Source: Aminobacter carboxidus (GTDB lineage Bacteria; Pseudomonadota; Alphaproteobacteria; Rhizobiales; Rhizobiaceae). Taken from it: 64,000 nucleotides of DNA. The notes under the pieces are model-generated. The model did no database searches and was not told where the DNA came from. It saw nothing but the letters and a program-made list of their open reading frames with translations. The stretch spans positions 124,001 to 188,000 of the forward strand of contig NZ_JACZEP010000005.1 in the NCBI RefSeq assembly GCF_014863355.1, given 5' to 3'. The position numbers were made by a program, and so were the translations under genes. Shown here one piece after another: positions 16,592 through 24,184 of this stretch (position 1 is its first letter; each line of letters begins with the position of its first letter).

Positions 16592-17224
16592 ATGGGTCAC
16601 TCTCAATACGATGACGCTGGCCGTCAGCGAGCAGCTTGGAATGCAGGAAAGAAGGTAGGAACTAAGCGTCCGCTTACACAGAAACAGATCTGGGCTGTTC
16701 GCTTCTTCCTCGATAGCGAGAGACGCATTCGGGACCGCGCGCTGTTCGATCTGGCAATCGACAGCAAGCTACGCGGCTGCGACTTGGTCAAGATCAGGAT
16801 CCGCGATCTGGTTGCGGGGGCAGAAATCCGGACCCGTGCCATTGTCGTTCAGCAAAAGACGGGCCGGCCGGTCCAGTTCGAGATCACCAGCGACGTAAGA
16901 GCCAGCCTTCTGGCTTGGCTTGAAAGGCGCGGAGGATCGGTCGACGACTATGGATTCCCAAGCCGGATCAATCACGCCCGCCACATGAGCACGAGGCAAT
17001 ACGCCCGCCTGGTTGACGAATGGGTCGCAGCGATTGGGCTGCGACCAGAGGAGTATGGCACCCACTCGCTTCGTCGCACGAAGGCGTCGATGATCTACAA
17101 GGCGACAGGAAATCTCCGCGCTATACAGATCCTGCTTGGCCACTCCAAGATCGAGAACACTGTCCGATATCTCGGCGTCGATGTGGAGGATGCGCTGCTC
17201 CTGGCCGAGCGAACTGAAATCTGA
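16592..17224 (+). CDS. Tyrosine recombinase (phage-integrase family), compact form
   Basis: A 210-residue site-specific recombinase. The catalytic set is complete: Arg61 (LRGCDL), Lys89 (QQKTG), His158-x-x-Arg161 (HSLRRT), His184 (LLGHS) and nucleophile Tyr193 (VRYLGV). The usual N-terminal core-binding domain is reduced to about 30 residues, giving a short enzyme of a kind common in rhizobia. The start at 16592 follows GAGGAGAACTCAC; the frame open to 16538 has no such site. It sits at the right-hand end of the defence island and is the likely mobility gene. A strong hairpin follows directly. Related broken copies lie at 9.5-9.9 kb and 14.9 kb. Confidence 0.9.
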   Translation: MGHSQYDDAGRQRAAWNAGKKVGTKRPLTQKQIWAVRFFLDSERRIRDRALFDLAIDSKLRGCDLVKIRIRDLVAGAEIRTRAIVVQQKTGRPVQFEITSDVRASLLAWLERRGGSVDDYGFPSRINHARHMSTRQYARLVDEWVAAIGLRPEEYGTHSLRRTKASMIYKATGNLRAIQILLGHSKIENTVRYLGVDVEDALLLAERTEI

Positions 17225-17228
17225 CATT

Positions 17229-17266
17229 GAAGCGGTCATCCGCGATGCATGGCGGATGACCGCTTC
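17229..17266. repeat. Perfect 15-bp inverted repeat after the recombinase gene
   Basis: gaagcggtcatccgc (17229-17243) and gcggatgaccgcttc (17252-17266) are exact reverse complements around an eight-base loop gatgcatg. It begins four bases after the recombinase stop. No T run follows, so it is either an imperfect terminator or a recombination-related site. Confidence 0.75.
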
Positions 17267-17340
17267 TGCTCCGTTCTGTCTGTCCTGGGGTGGTAAGCGG
17301 AAAGGCAGCATTGAGCGTGACGTGCTATGAAGGCGGTCGT

Positions 17341-17904
17341 TCAATTGCCTTGCACACCCCCGCCGACAGCCTCATCGATCCAGGTCCGCGTTTCCGTTAG
17401 CAGCTCGTCAGACAGTGCCTGTTCTTCAATCGCGCGCGCGATAATCATGGTGCCGACCATTGCGGCCCAGGTGACGATTGCCAGCCGACGGCGTTCGGCC
17501 GGTTCGCCGTTGATCCCCGAGGCAATTCTGTCGATTTGGGCGCGCGTGCCATCACTCATGGCATGGCGGGCAGCTTCGCTCTGATGGCGGGTCTCCGCCA
17601 CCATGCCTGCTGTGGGACAACCCTTGCCTGGATTGTCGCGGTGGAGCGGTGAAAGGTAGCGCTCTACGTAATCCGACAGGTTGAACGAAGCGTTCGAATC
17701 GACCTTGAACACATGGTCGAGGGTTTTGGCGACGAGGTCTTCCTTGGAGTTGAAATGGCCATAGAAGCCGCCATGGGTAAGCCCGGCGGCGTTCATGATT
17801 TCGGCGACGGTTATCGCATCGAAGCCTTTTTCGCGAAAGAGCTCGCTGGCGGCGTCCAGAATCCGGATGCGGTTTTGCGCCATCTGCCCGCGTGTAACTC
17901 TCAT
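17341..17904 (-). CDS. TetR/AcrR-family repressor
   Basis: A 187-residue regulator starting MRVTRGQMAQNRIRILDAAS. Residues 10-56 form the TetR helix-turn-helix (FREKGFDAITVAEIMNAAGLTHGGFYGHFNSKEDL), with HGGFYGHF as the recognition helix. The rest is the ligand-binding and dimer part, including CPTAGMVAE, as in the AcrR-like subgroup that often controls an adjacent dehydrogenase. A frame open to 17952 would add 16 residues; the shorter start is preferred. It is divergent from the SDR gene at 18125, and at least three inverted repeats of the TGAT/ATCA type lie in the gap, so it probably represses both directions until an organic ligand binds. Confidence 0.85.
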   Translation of the reverse strand: MRVTRGQMAQNRIRILDAASELFREKGFDAITVAEIMNAAGLTHGGFYGHFNSKEDLVAKTLDHVFKVDSNASFNLSDYVERYLSPLHRDNPGKGCPTAGMVAETRHQSEAARHAMSDGTRAQIDRIASGINGEPAERRRLAIVTWAAMVGTMIIARAIEEQALSDELLTETRTWIDEAVGGGVQGN

Positions 17905-17955
17905 TGCCTGCCTCAGTGGAAGTGACAGGGCCGCGTGCGGCACCATCAGCATATA

Positions 17956-17970
17956 TGATGAATATCATCA
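17956..17970. promoter_or_regulatory. Inverted repeat TGATGA-ATA-TCATCA, probable TetR operator
   Basis: A perfect six-plus-six inverted repeat 52 bases upstream of the TetR gene. Similar half-sites recur nearer the SDR gene, which supports one protein binding all of them. Confidence 0.65.
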
Positions 17971-18047
17971 ATATAGGAGTTTTGGCCATTTGGGACAAGA
18001 CAGCAGCGGCACGTGCTCCGGCTCTGGAAGATTTCCGTCAGCGACCG

Positions 18048-18105
18048 TTGACATTTACATGATGATTATCATATTTAGCCGCAATGATGACGACCATCAT
18101 GTAAA
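18048..18105 (+). promoter_or_regulatory. SDR promoter with nested TetR-type operators
   Basis: A -35-like ttgaca (18048-18053) is followed at 18-base spacing by tattta. Over it lies ATGAT-gatt-ATCAT (18059-18072), and just downstream ATGATG-acgac-CATCAT (18084-18100). The outer arms tttacatgatg (18054-18064) and catcatgtaaa (18095-18105) also pair. A repressor on these sites would block the SDR promoter. The promoter call is by eye. Confidence 0.6.
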
Positions 18106-18124
18106 AAAACAGAGTGATTACGTT

Positions 18125-18913
18125 ATGACCCAGCTGCCATCTGTCCTCATCACCGGCGCCTCATCGGGCATTGGCGCAACCTATGCCGATCGCATGGCCC
18201 GGCGCGGCCACGATCTGGTTCTGGTCGCGCGGGATGGCGCAAGAATGGAAGCATTGGCCGCCAAGCTCAGGCAGGATACGGGGGTCGCCATTGATATTCT
18301 TCGCGCCGATCTGACCAACCGCGACGATCTGGCCAAGGTCGAAGGCCGCCTTCGCGATGACGAGAAGATCGGCATTCTGATCAACAATGCCGGCGCCGCT
18401 CTCGGTGGTGCATTCGACCAGCAGTCGCTCGACGATATCGAACGTCTGGTTGCCCTCAACACGATGTCGGTGCTGCGGCTTGCCAATGTCGCCGCCAGTC
18501 GCTTCGCAAAAGAGGGCGCTGGCTCGATCATCAATATTTCTTCGGTCGTCGCCCTCGTTCCCGAGTTCGGCCAGACCGTTTACGGCGCTACTAAGGCCTT
18601 CGTCACCTTCCTGTCCCAAGGCATGAACCACGAACTGGCACCCAAGGGCGTCTATGTGCAAGCCGTGCTGCCATCCGCTACTGCCACCGAAATCTGGCAG
18701 CGCGCCGGTGCCGATACCAGCACCATGCCGACCATGATGGCCGTGGACGAACTGGTGGATGCGGCCCTGGTGGGCTTTGACCGCCGCGAGACGATCACCA
18801 TTCCTCCGCTGCCCGAAGCGGCCCAGTGGGACACTTACCAAGCCGCTCGCCACGCCATGCTTCCCGGCTTCGGCAATATGCATCCCGCAGAGCGCTACCG
18901 CATCTCCAACTGA
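18125..18913 (+). CDS. Short-chain dehydrogenase/reductase (SDR)
   Basis: A 262-residue classical SDR. GASSGIGATYADRM near residue 10 is the Rossmann Gly motif, NNAGAALGG the conserved NNAG, and Ser with YGATK supplies the catalytic Ser, Tyr and Lys. It probably reduces a carbonyl or oxidises an alcohol with NADP(H), as in the DltE-like branch. The start at 18125 (MTQLPSVLITG) is chosen because upstream frame residues are operator DNA; no strong ribosome site is seen. It is followed 59 bases on by a zinc-free alcohol-dehydrogenase-like gene, forming a two-gene operon facing the TetR repressor. The substrate is unknown; such pairs often handle reactive carbonyls or quinones. Confidence 0.85.
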   Translation: MTQLPSVLITGASSGIGATYADRMARRGHDLVLVARDGARMEALAAKLRQDTGVAIDILRADLTNRDDLAKVEGRLRDDEKIGILINNAGAALGGAFDQQSLDDIERLVALNTMSVLRLANVAASRFAKEGAGSIINISSVVALVPEFGQTVYGATKAFVTFLSQGMNHELAPKGVYVQAVLPSATATEIWQRAGADTSTMPTMMAVDELVDAALVGFDRRETITIPPLPEAAQWDTYQAARHAMLPGFGNMHPAERYRISN

Positions 18914-18972
18914 TCGCTGTCGACCCTGCCGCACCACCTCGCCGCATTTGTCGGCCAACTGGACGTTGCATC

Positions 18973-19971
18973 ATGAAAGCCCATCTCCTCGATCACTACA
19001 AACAGGACGCATTGCGCCTCGGCGATATCCCAATGCCAGAGACGGGCGATGGTGACGTCCTGATCGAGGTCCATGCGGCGGGGCTCAACGTGCTCGATTC
19101 CAAGATCCGCAGTGGCGAGTTCAAGGCCATCCTGCCGTACAAGCTGCCAATCGCCCTTGGGCATGACGTTGCTGGCGTTGTGTCTCGGGTCGGTCGAAAT
19201 GTGCGGGATGTCAAGCCTGGCGACGCGGTCTATTCGCGTGTCCCCGATGGCCGCATCGGCACGCTGGCCGAGTTCATTGCCGTGAAGGCGGAAGATGTCG
19301 CACTGAAACCTTCCAACCTGACCATGATCGAAGCTGCATCCATCCCCCTGGTGGGCCTGACGGCCTGGCAGTCCTTGGTCGAGCGCGCAGGCATCCGGAA
19401 AGGCCAGAAGGTGCTGATCCACGCGGGTTCAGGCGGCGTCGGTACCATTGCCATTCAGTTGGCGAGGCACCTCGGTGCCACTGTCGCAACGACGGCAAGC
19501 GCGGCCAACAAGGACCTCGTCGCGACGCTGGGCGCCGATGTGGTCATCGACTACCGCAAGGAGGCCTTCGAAGAAGCGGTTTCGGGTTATGACGTCGTCC
19601 TCAACAGCCTCGGCGCCGAAACGCTCGAGAAATCGCTGGACGTGCTCAAATCCGGCGGCCAGCTCATCTCCATTTCGGGTCCCCCCGACCCTTCCTTCGC
19701 CAGGCAGCAGGGCTTCCATTGGGTGCTTCAGTTTGCCATACGCCTAATGAGCTCTAGCATCCGCAGGAAAGCTAGGGCCCGGAAGGTCAACTACTCGTTC
19801 CTGTTCATGAAAGCAGATGGCGCGCAACTGCGTCAGATCACCAATCTGCTCGAAGCCGGGACGATCAAACCGGTGATCGACCGCGTCTTTCCCTTCAACG
19901 CCGCTAACGAGGCGCTGGCCTACATTGAGACAGGCCGCGCCAAAGGCAAGGTCGTCGTGCAGCTCAAGTAG
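18973..19971 (+). CDS. NADP-dependent quinone-oxidoreductase-like MDR protein
   Basis: A 332-residue medium-chain dehydrogenase/reductase. Residues 1-120 form the GroES-like catalytic domain (GDVLIEVHAAGLNVLDSKIRSG, LGHDVAGVV) without zinc-binding cysteines; HAGSGGVGTIAIQLARHLGA near residue 150 is the nucleotide-binding motif. The C-terminal AYIETGRAKGKVVV is the standard ending of the quinone oxidoreductase (QOR) branch, which uses NADPH to reduce quinones or enones. It is downstream of the SDR in the TetR-controlled operon, so it probably shares its inducer. The start at 18973 begins the family-typical MKAHLLDHY; upstream frame residues belong to the preceding gene in another frame. Confidence 0.85.
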   Translation: MKAHLLDHYKQDALRLGDIPMPETGDGDVLIEVHAAGLNVLDSKIRSGEFKAILPYKLPIALGHDVAGVVSRVGRNVRDVKPGDAVYSRVPDGRIGTLAEFIAVKAEDVALKPSNLTMIEAASIPLVGLTAWQSLVERAGIRKGQKVLIHAGSGGVGTIAIQLARHLGATVATTASAANKDLVATLGADVVIDYRKEAFEEAVSGYDVVLNSLGAETLEKSLDVLKSGGQLISISGPPDPSFARQQGFHWVLQFAIRLMSSSIRRKARARKVNYSFLFMKADGAQLRQITNLLEAGTIKPVIDRVFPFNAANEALAYIETGRAKGKVVVQLK

Positions 19972-20216
19972 GGCTACCTGGACACGCCCGGCATCTCACC
20001 CCGGCCCAGATCGAAGGCTGGCGCCGGATATGTCCGGTTCTGAGAATCGCGCCTCAGGCCGGAATAGCAACAATAAAGGTCGGAACCCGCCGATGACATC
20101 ACCCCGCGCTTATCGGCAGCTATTCGATCCATGGCGTCCAGAAAGCGGTCGGTCTGGAATCGGCCCCTTTTGGGACTAGGAGCTATTGGGCTGGGCCGCG
20201 CAATGGGCAGTATCGA
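19972..20216. other. Convergent intergenic stretch, nothing recognised
   Basis: It lies between the ends of two convergent genes. No coding frame, hairpin with T run or repeat stood out. Confidence 0.4.
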
Positions 20217-20984
20217 TTAGCCGTCCGGAAATATCACATCCACTTTTGCTTCGGCGAATGCCCTGCTCATTTCGGCGCTTGGCGGCGCGTCCGTCACCAC
20301 CCTGCTGAGATCCTTGATCTTGCAGAGCTCGACAAGAGCGGTGCGGCCGAGCTTCTGATTGTCGGCGACAATGGTCGTCTGCCGCGCCTGCTGCATCATC
20401 GCCCGCGCCACCGACGCAATCTCGATGGAGAAATCGAAGAAGATGGAGGTCGTGTCCATGGCACCGATGGTCAGCACGGCATGGTCGACCCTGAAGCGCC
20501 GGATCTCCTCCATGGTCATTTCACCAAAGGTCTGGGAATCCCGGCCGAGATTCCCCCCCAGCAGCACGACGCTGTTGCCGCCGTGCCCGTGCAGAAGCCG
20601 CGACGCGATGTCCAGCGAGTTGGTGATCACCGTCAGGTCGTCACGGCTGGCAATGGCATTGGCCACGGCATAGACGGTGGTCCCGGCGTTCATCATGACG
20701 CTTTCGCCTGGCTTCAGCAGCTCGTTGACCAGTTGGGCGATGGTGTTTTTTTCCTTGGCGTTCTGCCCCTGACGCTTGCGAAAAGCGCCTTCAGATGCCG
20801 AATGAACATGGATCGCGCCGCCATGGACCTTCTGCAGCAGGCCGCGCTCGTCGAGCTGCGACAGGTCGCGGCGGATGGTCTCGCGCGAAACATCGAGTTC
20901 GAGCGCCAGGTCATTGACCGTCACCTTCTGACGCTCGGCCGCGACAGAAAGGATGCGGTCCCAGCGCTGTTCGGTCAGACTCAT
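20217..20984 (-). CDS. DeoR-family transcriptional regulator
   Basis: A 255-residue DeoR-type repressor. Residues 5-60 form the winged helix (VTVNDLALELDVSRETIRRDLSQLDERGLLQKVHGGA), whose SRETIRRDL is the recognition helix. The C-terminal DeoR sensor domain contains MNAGTTVYAVANAIA, TVITNSLDIA and VVLLGGNLGRDSQTF, where the family binds phosphorylated sugars or similar metabolites. It is the last gene after the fused permease on the same strand. Two inverted repeats built on TGCCC/GGGCA lie immediately upstream and overlap the permease stop, so it probably regulates itself; a role for the neighbouring transporter genes is inferred from position. Confidence 0.88.
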   Translation of the reverse strand: MSLTEQRWDRILSVAAERQKVTVNDLALELDVSRETIRRDLSQLDERGLLQKVHGGAIHVHSASEGAFRKRQGQNAKEKNTIAQLVNELLKPGESVMMNAGTTVYAVANAIASRDDLTVITNSLDIASRLLHGHGGNSVVLLGGNLGRDSQTFGEMTMEEIRRFRVDHAVLTIGAMDTTSIFFDFSIEIASVARAMMQQARQTTIVADNQKLGRTALVELCKIKDLSRVVTDAPPSAEMSRAFAEAKVDVIFPDG

Positions 20985-21012
20985 ATCACGACCCCTTGCT
21001 GTTTAGTCTCGT

Positions 21013-21060
21013 ATGCCCGATCGGGCATATTTCGGTCAAGGTTGTGCCCGGAGTGGGCAC
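21013..21060. promoter_or_regulatory. Two TGCCC-GGGCA inverted repeats, probable DeoR operators
   Basis: ATGCCCGATCGGGCAT at 21013-21028 is a perfect 16-base palindrome. GTGCCC-ggagt-GGGCAC at 21044-21060 repeats the same half-site with one base more between arms and runs into the permease stop codon. Both precede the DeoR gene on the minus strand. Confidence 0.72.
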
Positions 21061-22769
21061 TATGCCAAGCGCCAGCGCTGCGTGCGCAGCATCAGCCTCC
21101 TTGAGAGGCGATCGAAGACGAAGCGTATCGACAGCGAGCTGAGGAATATCAGCACCGAAAGCGCGGCCGCGCTCTGCGTGTAGCCGAACTCCTCCATGTT
21201 CAGGATCGCGATCGAGGATAACATCGTGTCGGTCGTGTAGATGAAGATGACCGCCGATGTCGTCGTCATGGCGTGCATGAACAGATAGGACGAAATCTCC
21301 AGTATCGCGGGCAGGCTGATCGGCACCGTCACGCGGAAGAACGTCTTGTAGAAGGGAGCGCGAAGGGAGGCCGATACGGATTCGAACTCCGGGTCGATCT
21401 GCTTCAGGGCGGTCAATGCGATGATGTGACAGACCGGGTAATAATGAATGACAGAGCTCAGGACCAGGATCGCCATGGTGCCATAGATGAAGTTCAGCGG
21501 ATTTTGTGGGCTGGAGAAGAAGAAGATGTAGCTCAGGCCCAAAACCAGGCCGGGAATCGCCATCGGAAGTGTCGCCGAAAAGTGGATGATCTGGCGAACC
21601 GCCGTGTTGTACTGACCTTTTTCGACCAGGTACGCTCCAAGGAAGACGATGGCCGTGCCGATGATTGCCGTGGCCAGCGCCAGAACGAGCGAATTGACAT
21701 AGACTTCCCAGCCCTGGCCGCTGGACGAGCTGAAATCATAATGCGCCAGGCTGAAGGACAGATCGTAAGGCCAAAAGCCGACCAGCGATGCATAAACGCA
21801 GGTGCCGACCATCAGCACCGACAGTCCGCCAATGACCGAACAGTAGAGCAGTGCGGCACCGTCGCCATACAGGCTGGCCTTTGGCTGCAGCGGCACGGTC
21901 CGCGCCCCCAGTGTCGATGCCTGTCGGCGGGTGATGTATCGATCCGCCCAGAATGCCAGCACGGCCGGGATCAGCAGGAAGACGCCCGCAACCGCGCCCA
22001 TCTCAAAATTCTGCTGGCCTACCACCTGCTTGTAGATGTCCGTCGCCAGCACATTGAACTCACCGCCGATGATCTTGGGGACGCTGAAATCGGTGATCGA
22101 AATCGTGAATCCGGCGGTAAATGCGCTGAGCAAGCCGTATCTCACCCCCGGCAGAGTTACGTTCCAGAAGATGCGAAACCTGCTGGTCCTCATCGACCAC
22201 GCCGCCTCATAGAGGCGGGCGTCGGCGGTGCGCAGGGCGGTGGTCAGGATCAGCAGGGCCACCGGAAATATCAGGACGACATGGCCAATGGTGATGCCTA
22301 TCGCACCATAGACGCTGTAGCCGCCAAGCAGCCATTTCGCGAAGCCCTGATTGCCGAGCAGGTACTGCAGTGCAATCGCAGGCATCATGGTCGGCGCGAA
22401 AAGCGGAAACAGGGCCAGCGTGCGAAACAGCGGCTTCATCGGCATGCAGCTGCGCGTCAAGGCATAGGCATAGGCAAAGGCAAGCACCGTGCTGATCGTC
22501 GATACGGCCAGCGCGAGCACCAGGCTGTTGGTGATCGAGCTGCCGAGCGCGGGCGTAGCCAGATAGGTCGCGAAATTGGCAGTGCCCGCAAACAGGCCAT
22601 CCGCAGTCATCAGGCTTTTTGAAAACAGCGCGGCCAGAGGCATGAGGTAGGCGCAGAGAAAAAAGGCGACGAAGGCCCAGCAGATCCAGCGCATCAGCCG
22701 TTCGTCGGTGCTCATGGCACGTGCTTTCCTGCTCTCAAACAGCCCAGGCATTCCGTCCAAAGTGCTCAT
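21060..22769 (-). CDS. Fused ABC permease, putative 2-aminoethylphosphonate type
   Basis: A 569-residue inner-membrane permease made of two homologous BPD_transp_1 halves with about 12 membrane segments. Each half shows an EAA-type loop facing the ATPase: LYEAAWSMRTSRFRIFWNV in the first half, FESVSASLRAPFYKTFFRV in the second. Fused permeases of this length occur in iron(III) uptake and in the putative 2-aminoethylphosphonate (PhnSTU2) systems. The matching binding protein and ATPase are encoded on the opposite strand at 23006 and 25167. It reads divergently from the binding protein across a gap containing a palindrome. Assignment to aminoethylphosphonate rests on the resemblance of all three parts, not on any phosphonate-degrading gene nearby. 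Confidence 0.8.
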   Translation of the reverse strand: MSTLDGMPGLFESRKARAMSTDERLMRWICWAFVAFFLCAYLMPLAALFSKSLMTADGLFAGTANFATYLATPALGSSITNSLVLALAVSTISTVLAFAYAYALTRSCMPMKPLFRTLALFPLFAPTMMPAIALQYLLGNQGFAKWLLGGYSVYGAIGITIGHVVLIFPVALLILTTALRTADARLYEAAWSMRTSRFRIFWNVTLPGVRYGLLSAFTAGFTISITDFSVPKIIGGEFNVLATDIYKQVVGQQNFEMGAVAGVFLLIPAVLAFWADRYITRRQASTLGARTVPLQPKASLYGDGAALLYCSVIGGLSVLMVGTCVYASLVGFWPYDLSFSLAHYDFSSSSGQGWEVYVNSLVLALATAIIGTAIVFLGAYLVEKGQYNTAVRQIIHFSATLPMAIPGLVLGLSYIFFFSSPQNPLNFIYGTMAILVLSSVIHYYPVCHIIALTALKQIDPEFESVSASLRAPFYKTFFRVTVPISLPAILEISSYLFMHAMTTTSAVIFIYTTDTMLSSIAILNMEEFGYTQSAAALSVLIFLSSLSIRFVFDRLSRRLMLRTQRWRLA

Positions 22770-22819
22770 TGCGCATTTCCCCGTTGTCGATGCAAGTCGG
22801 CCATTTCGGAAGCCCGATT

Positions 22820-22835
22820 GGTCATACAGATGACC
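22820..22835. promoter_or_regulatory. Palindrome GGTCAT-acag-ATGACC in divergent transporter promoter
   Basis: A perfect six-plus-six inverted repeat 51 bases upstream of the permease gene. Further right, accaca-ttgt-aacggt (about 22870-22885) and accgttttgtggt (about 22900-22912) form a looser repeat. The half-sites differ from the TGCCC repeats next to deoR, so a different regulator, or GntR-type binding, is possible. Confidence 0.55.
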
Positions 22836-23005
22836 GAAAATTACCGAACTGTCCAGAAATAATCAAAAACCACATTGTAACGGTCGCAAATCGGTAGTAC
22901 CGTTTTGTGGTGAACGGGTCTCTGGAGCCATCTCCGAACCTGCCGGCTCGCAAGGCCAGCCCGTCGCCAAAAAAAGCACGTGCCAACCATCAATGGGAGT
23001 TGAGG

Positions 23006-24055
23006 ATGTCAAAAGAGCAAACAGGTATCTCGGCAGCGCTGGTCGCAGGATTGCTCGCGATCGCTCCGGCCCTGAGCACAACGGCGGCACAGGCCGCCGA
23101 AACCATCACCGTCTACACGACGGTGGCACCCGAACAATTGCCGATCTACGAGCGGAGCTTTCGCGCGTCCAACCCGGATATCTCCATCAAATGGGTTCGG
23201 GATTCGACCGGGGTGATCGCAGCGAAACTTCTGGCCGAGGGTGCAAACACATCGGCGGACATCGTCTTTTCGCTTGCTTCGGAAAATGTGATCCAGCTCG
23301 ACAAGGCCGGCTTGCTGCAACCTTACGAGCCGGCCGACTATCAGGGCCTAGATCCTAAGTTCAAAGACAATCAGTCGCCGCCGCATTGGTCTGGCGTGTT
23401 CGCATATATGGCGGCGATCTGTTTCAACACGATGGAAGCCGAAAAAGCCGGGTTGCCTTTGCCCAAGTCCTGGGAGGATCTTCTCGATCCCCGCTTCAAG
23501 GGCAAGATCGTCATGCCCAATCCCAGTTCGTCGGGCACCGGCTACATCTCGGTTTCCGGTTGGCTCCAGACCCTGGGCGAAGAAAAGGCTTGGACGTTCA
23601 TGACCGGCCTTCACGACAACGTCGCCATGTACACCCATTCCGGCTCCAAGCCGTGCATCCAGGCGGCGAGCGGGGAGTTTCCCGTCGGCATTTCCTTCTC
23701 GTCCGAAGCCCTGCAGCTCAAGAAGCGCGGAGCTCCGATCGAAGTCGTCATGCCCACCGAAGGTGTCGGCTGGGCCCTTTCTTCGGCTGCGATCTTTAAG
23801 TCGTCGAAACAGCCGGAAGCCGCGAAGAAATTCATGGACTGGGCAGTCAGTGTCGAAGCCAACAAGGTCTATGCCGGGCTTTGGGAAGTGATCGGCCGGC
23901 CGGAGCTGAAGGGGACGGTGGAAGGTCTTCGCGATGTGCCCGAAAAGTTGATGATCAACAATGACTTCCGCTGGGCCGCCGAGCATCGCGACGTGGTGCT
24001 GAAGCAATGGCAGGACCGCTTCGGCGTTAAATCCGAGCCCAAGCCCAAACCCTGA
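23006..24055 (+). CDS. Periplasmic binding protein, putative 2-aminoethylphosphonate ABC transporter
   Basis: A 349-residue exported solute-binding protein. Residues 1-30 are a signal peptide cleaved near AQAAE. The mature start ETITVYTTVAPEQLPIY matches family 1 iron/phosphonate-type binding proteins. Residues around SSSGTGYISVSGWLQTLGEEKAW and EGVGWALSSAAIFKSSKQPE are conserved positions in the TIGR-type putative aminoethylphosphonate receptor. A GGGAGTTGAGG ribosome site fixes the start. It heads an operon with an alpha/beta hydrolase and the transporter ATPase. The protein ends in a Lys-Pro tail (KSEPKPKP). Aminoethylphosphonate is the family guess; the hydrolase neighbour suggests another ester-linked or organic substrate is also possible. 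Confidence 0.8.
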   Translation: MSKEQTGISAALVAGLLAIAPALSTTAAQAAETITVYTTVAPEQLPIYERSFRASNPDISIKWVRDSTGVIAAKLLAEGANTSADIVFSLASENVIQLDKAGLLQPYEPADYQGLDPKFKDNQSPPHWSGVFAYMAAICFNTMEAEKAGLPLPKSWEDLLDPRFKGKIVMPNPSSSGTGYISVSGWLQTLGEEKAWTFMTGLHDNVAMYTHSGSKPCIQAASGEFPVGISFSSEALQLKKRGAPIEVVMPTEGVGWALSSAAIFKSSKQPEAAKKFMDWAVSVEANKVYAGLWEVIGRPELKGTVEGLRDVPEKLMINNDFRWAAEHRDVVLKQWQDRFGVKSEPKPKP

Positions 24056-24184
24056 GACGAGCCAGGCACGTAACAGACTGCACGGTTGCGTCCGTCTTGG
24101 GCGCAGCCGCCACCAATCAACAAAATCGCGGGTTATGTCGGCTTCGCCGGCCGTTTCCGCGCGCCCAACAGACGGAGCAAAGAC

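Noticed and set aside
21273-22622. 449-codon plus-strand open frame rich in Arg, Gln and His
   Set aside because: Antisense to the fused permease; composition is that of a shadow frame.
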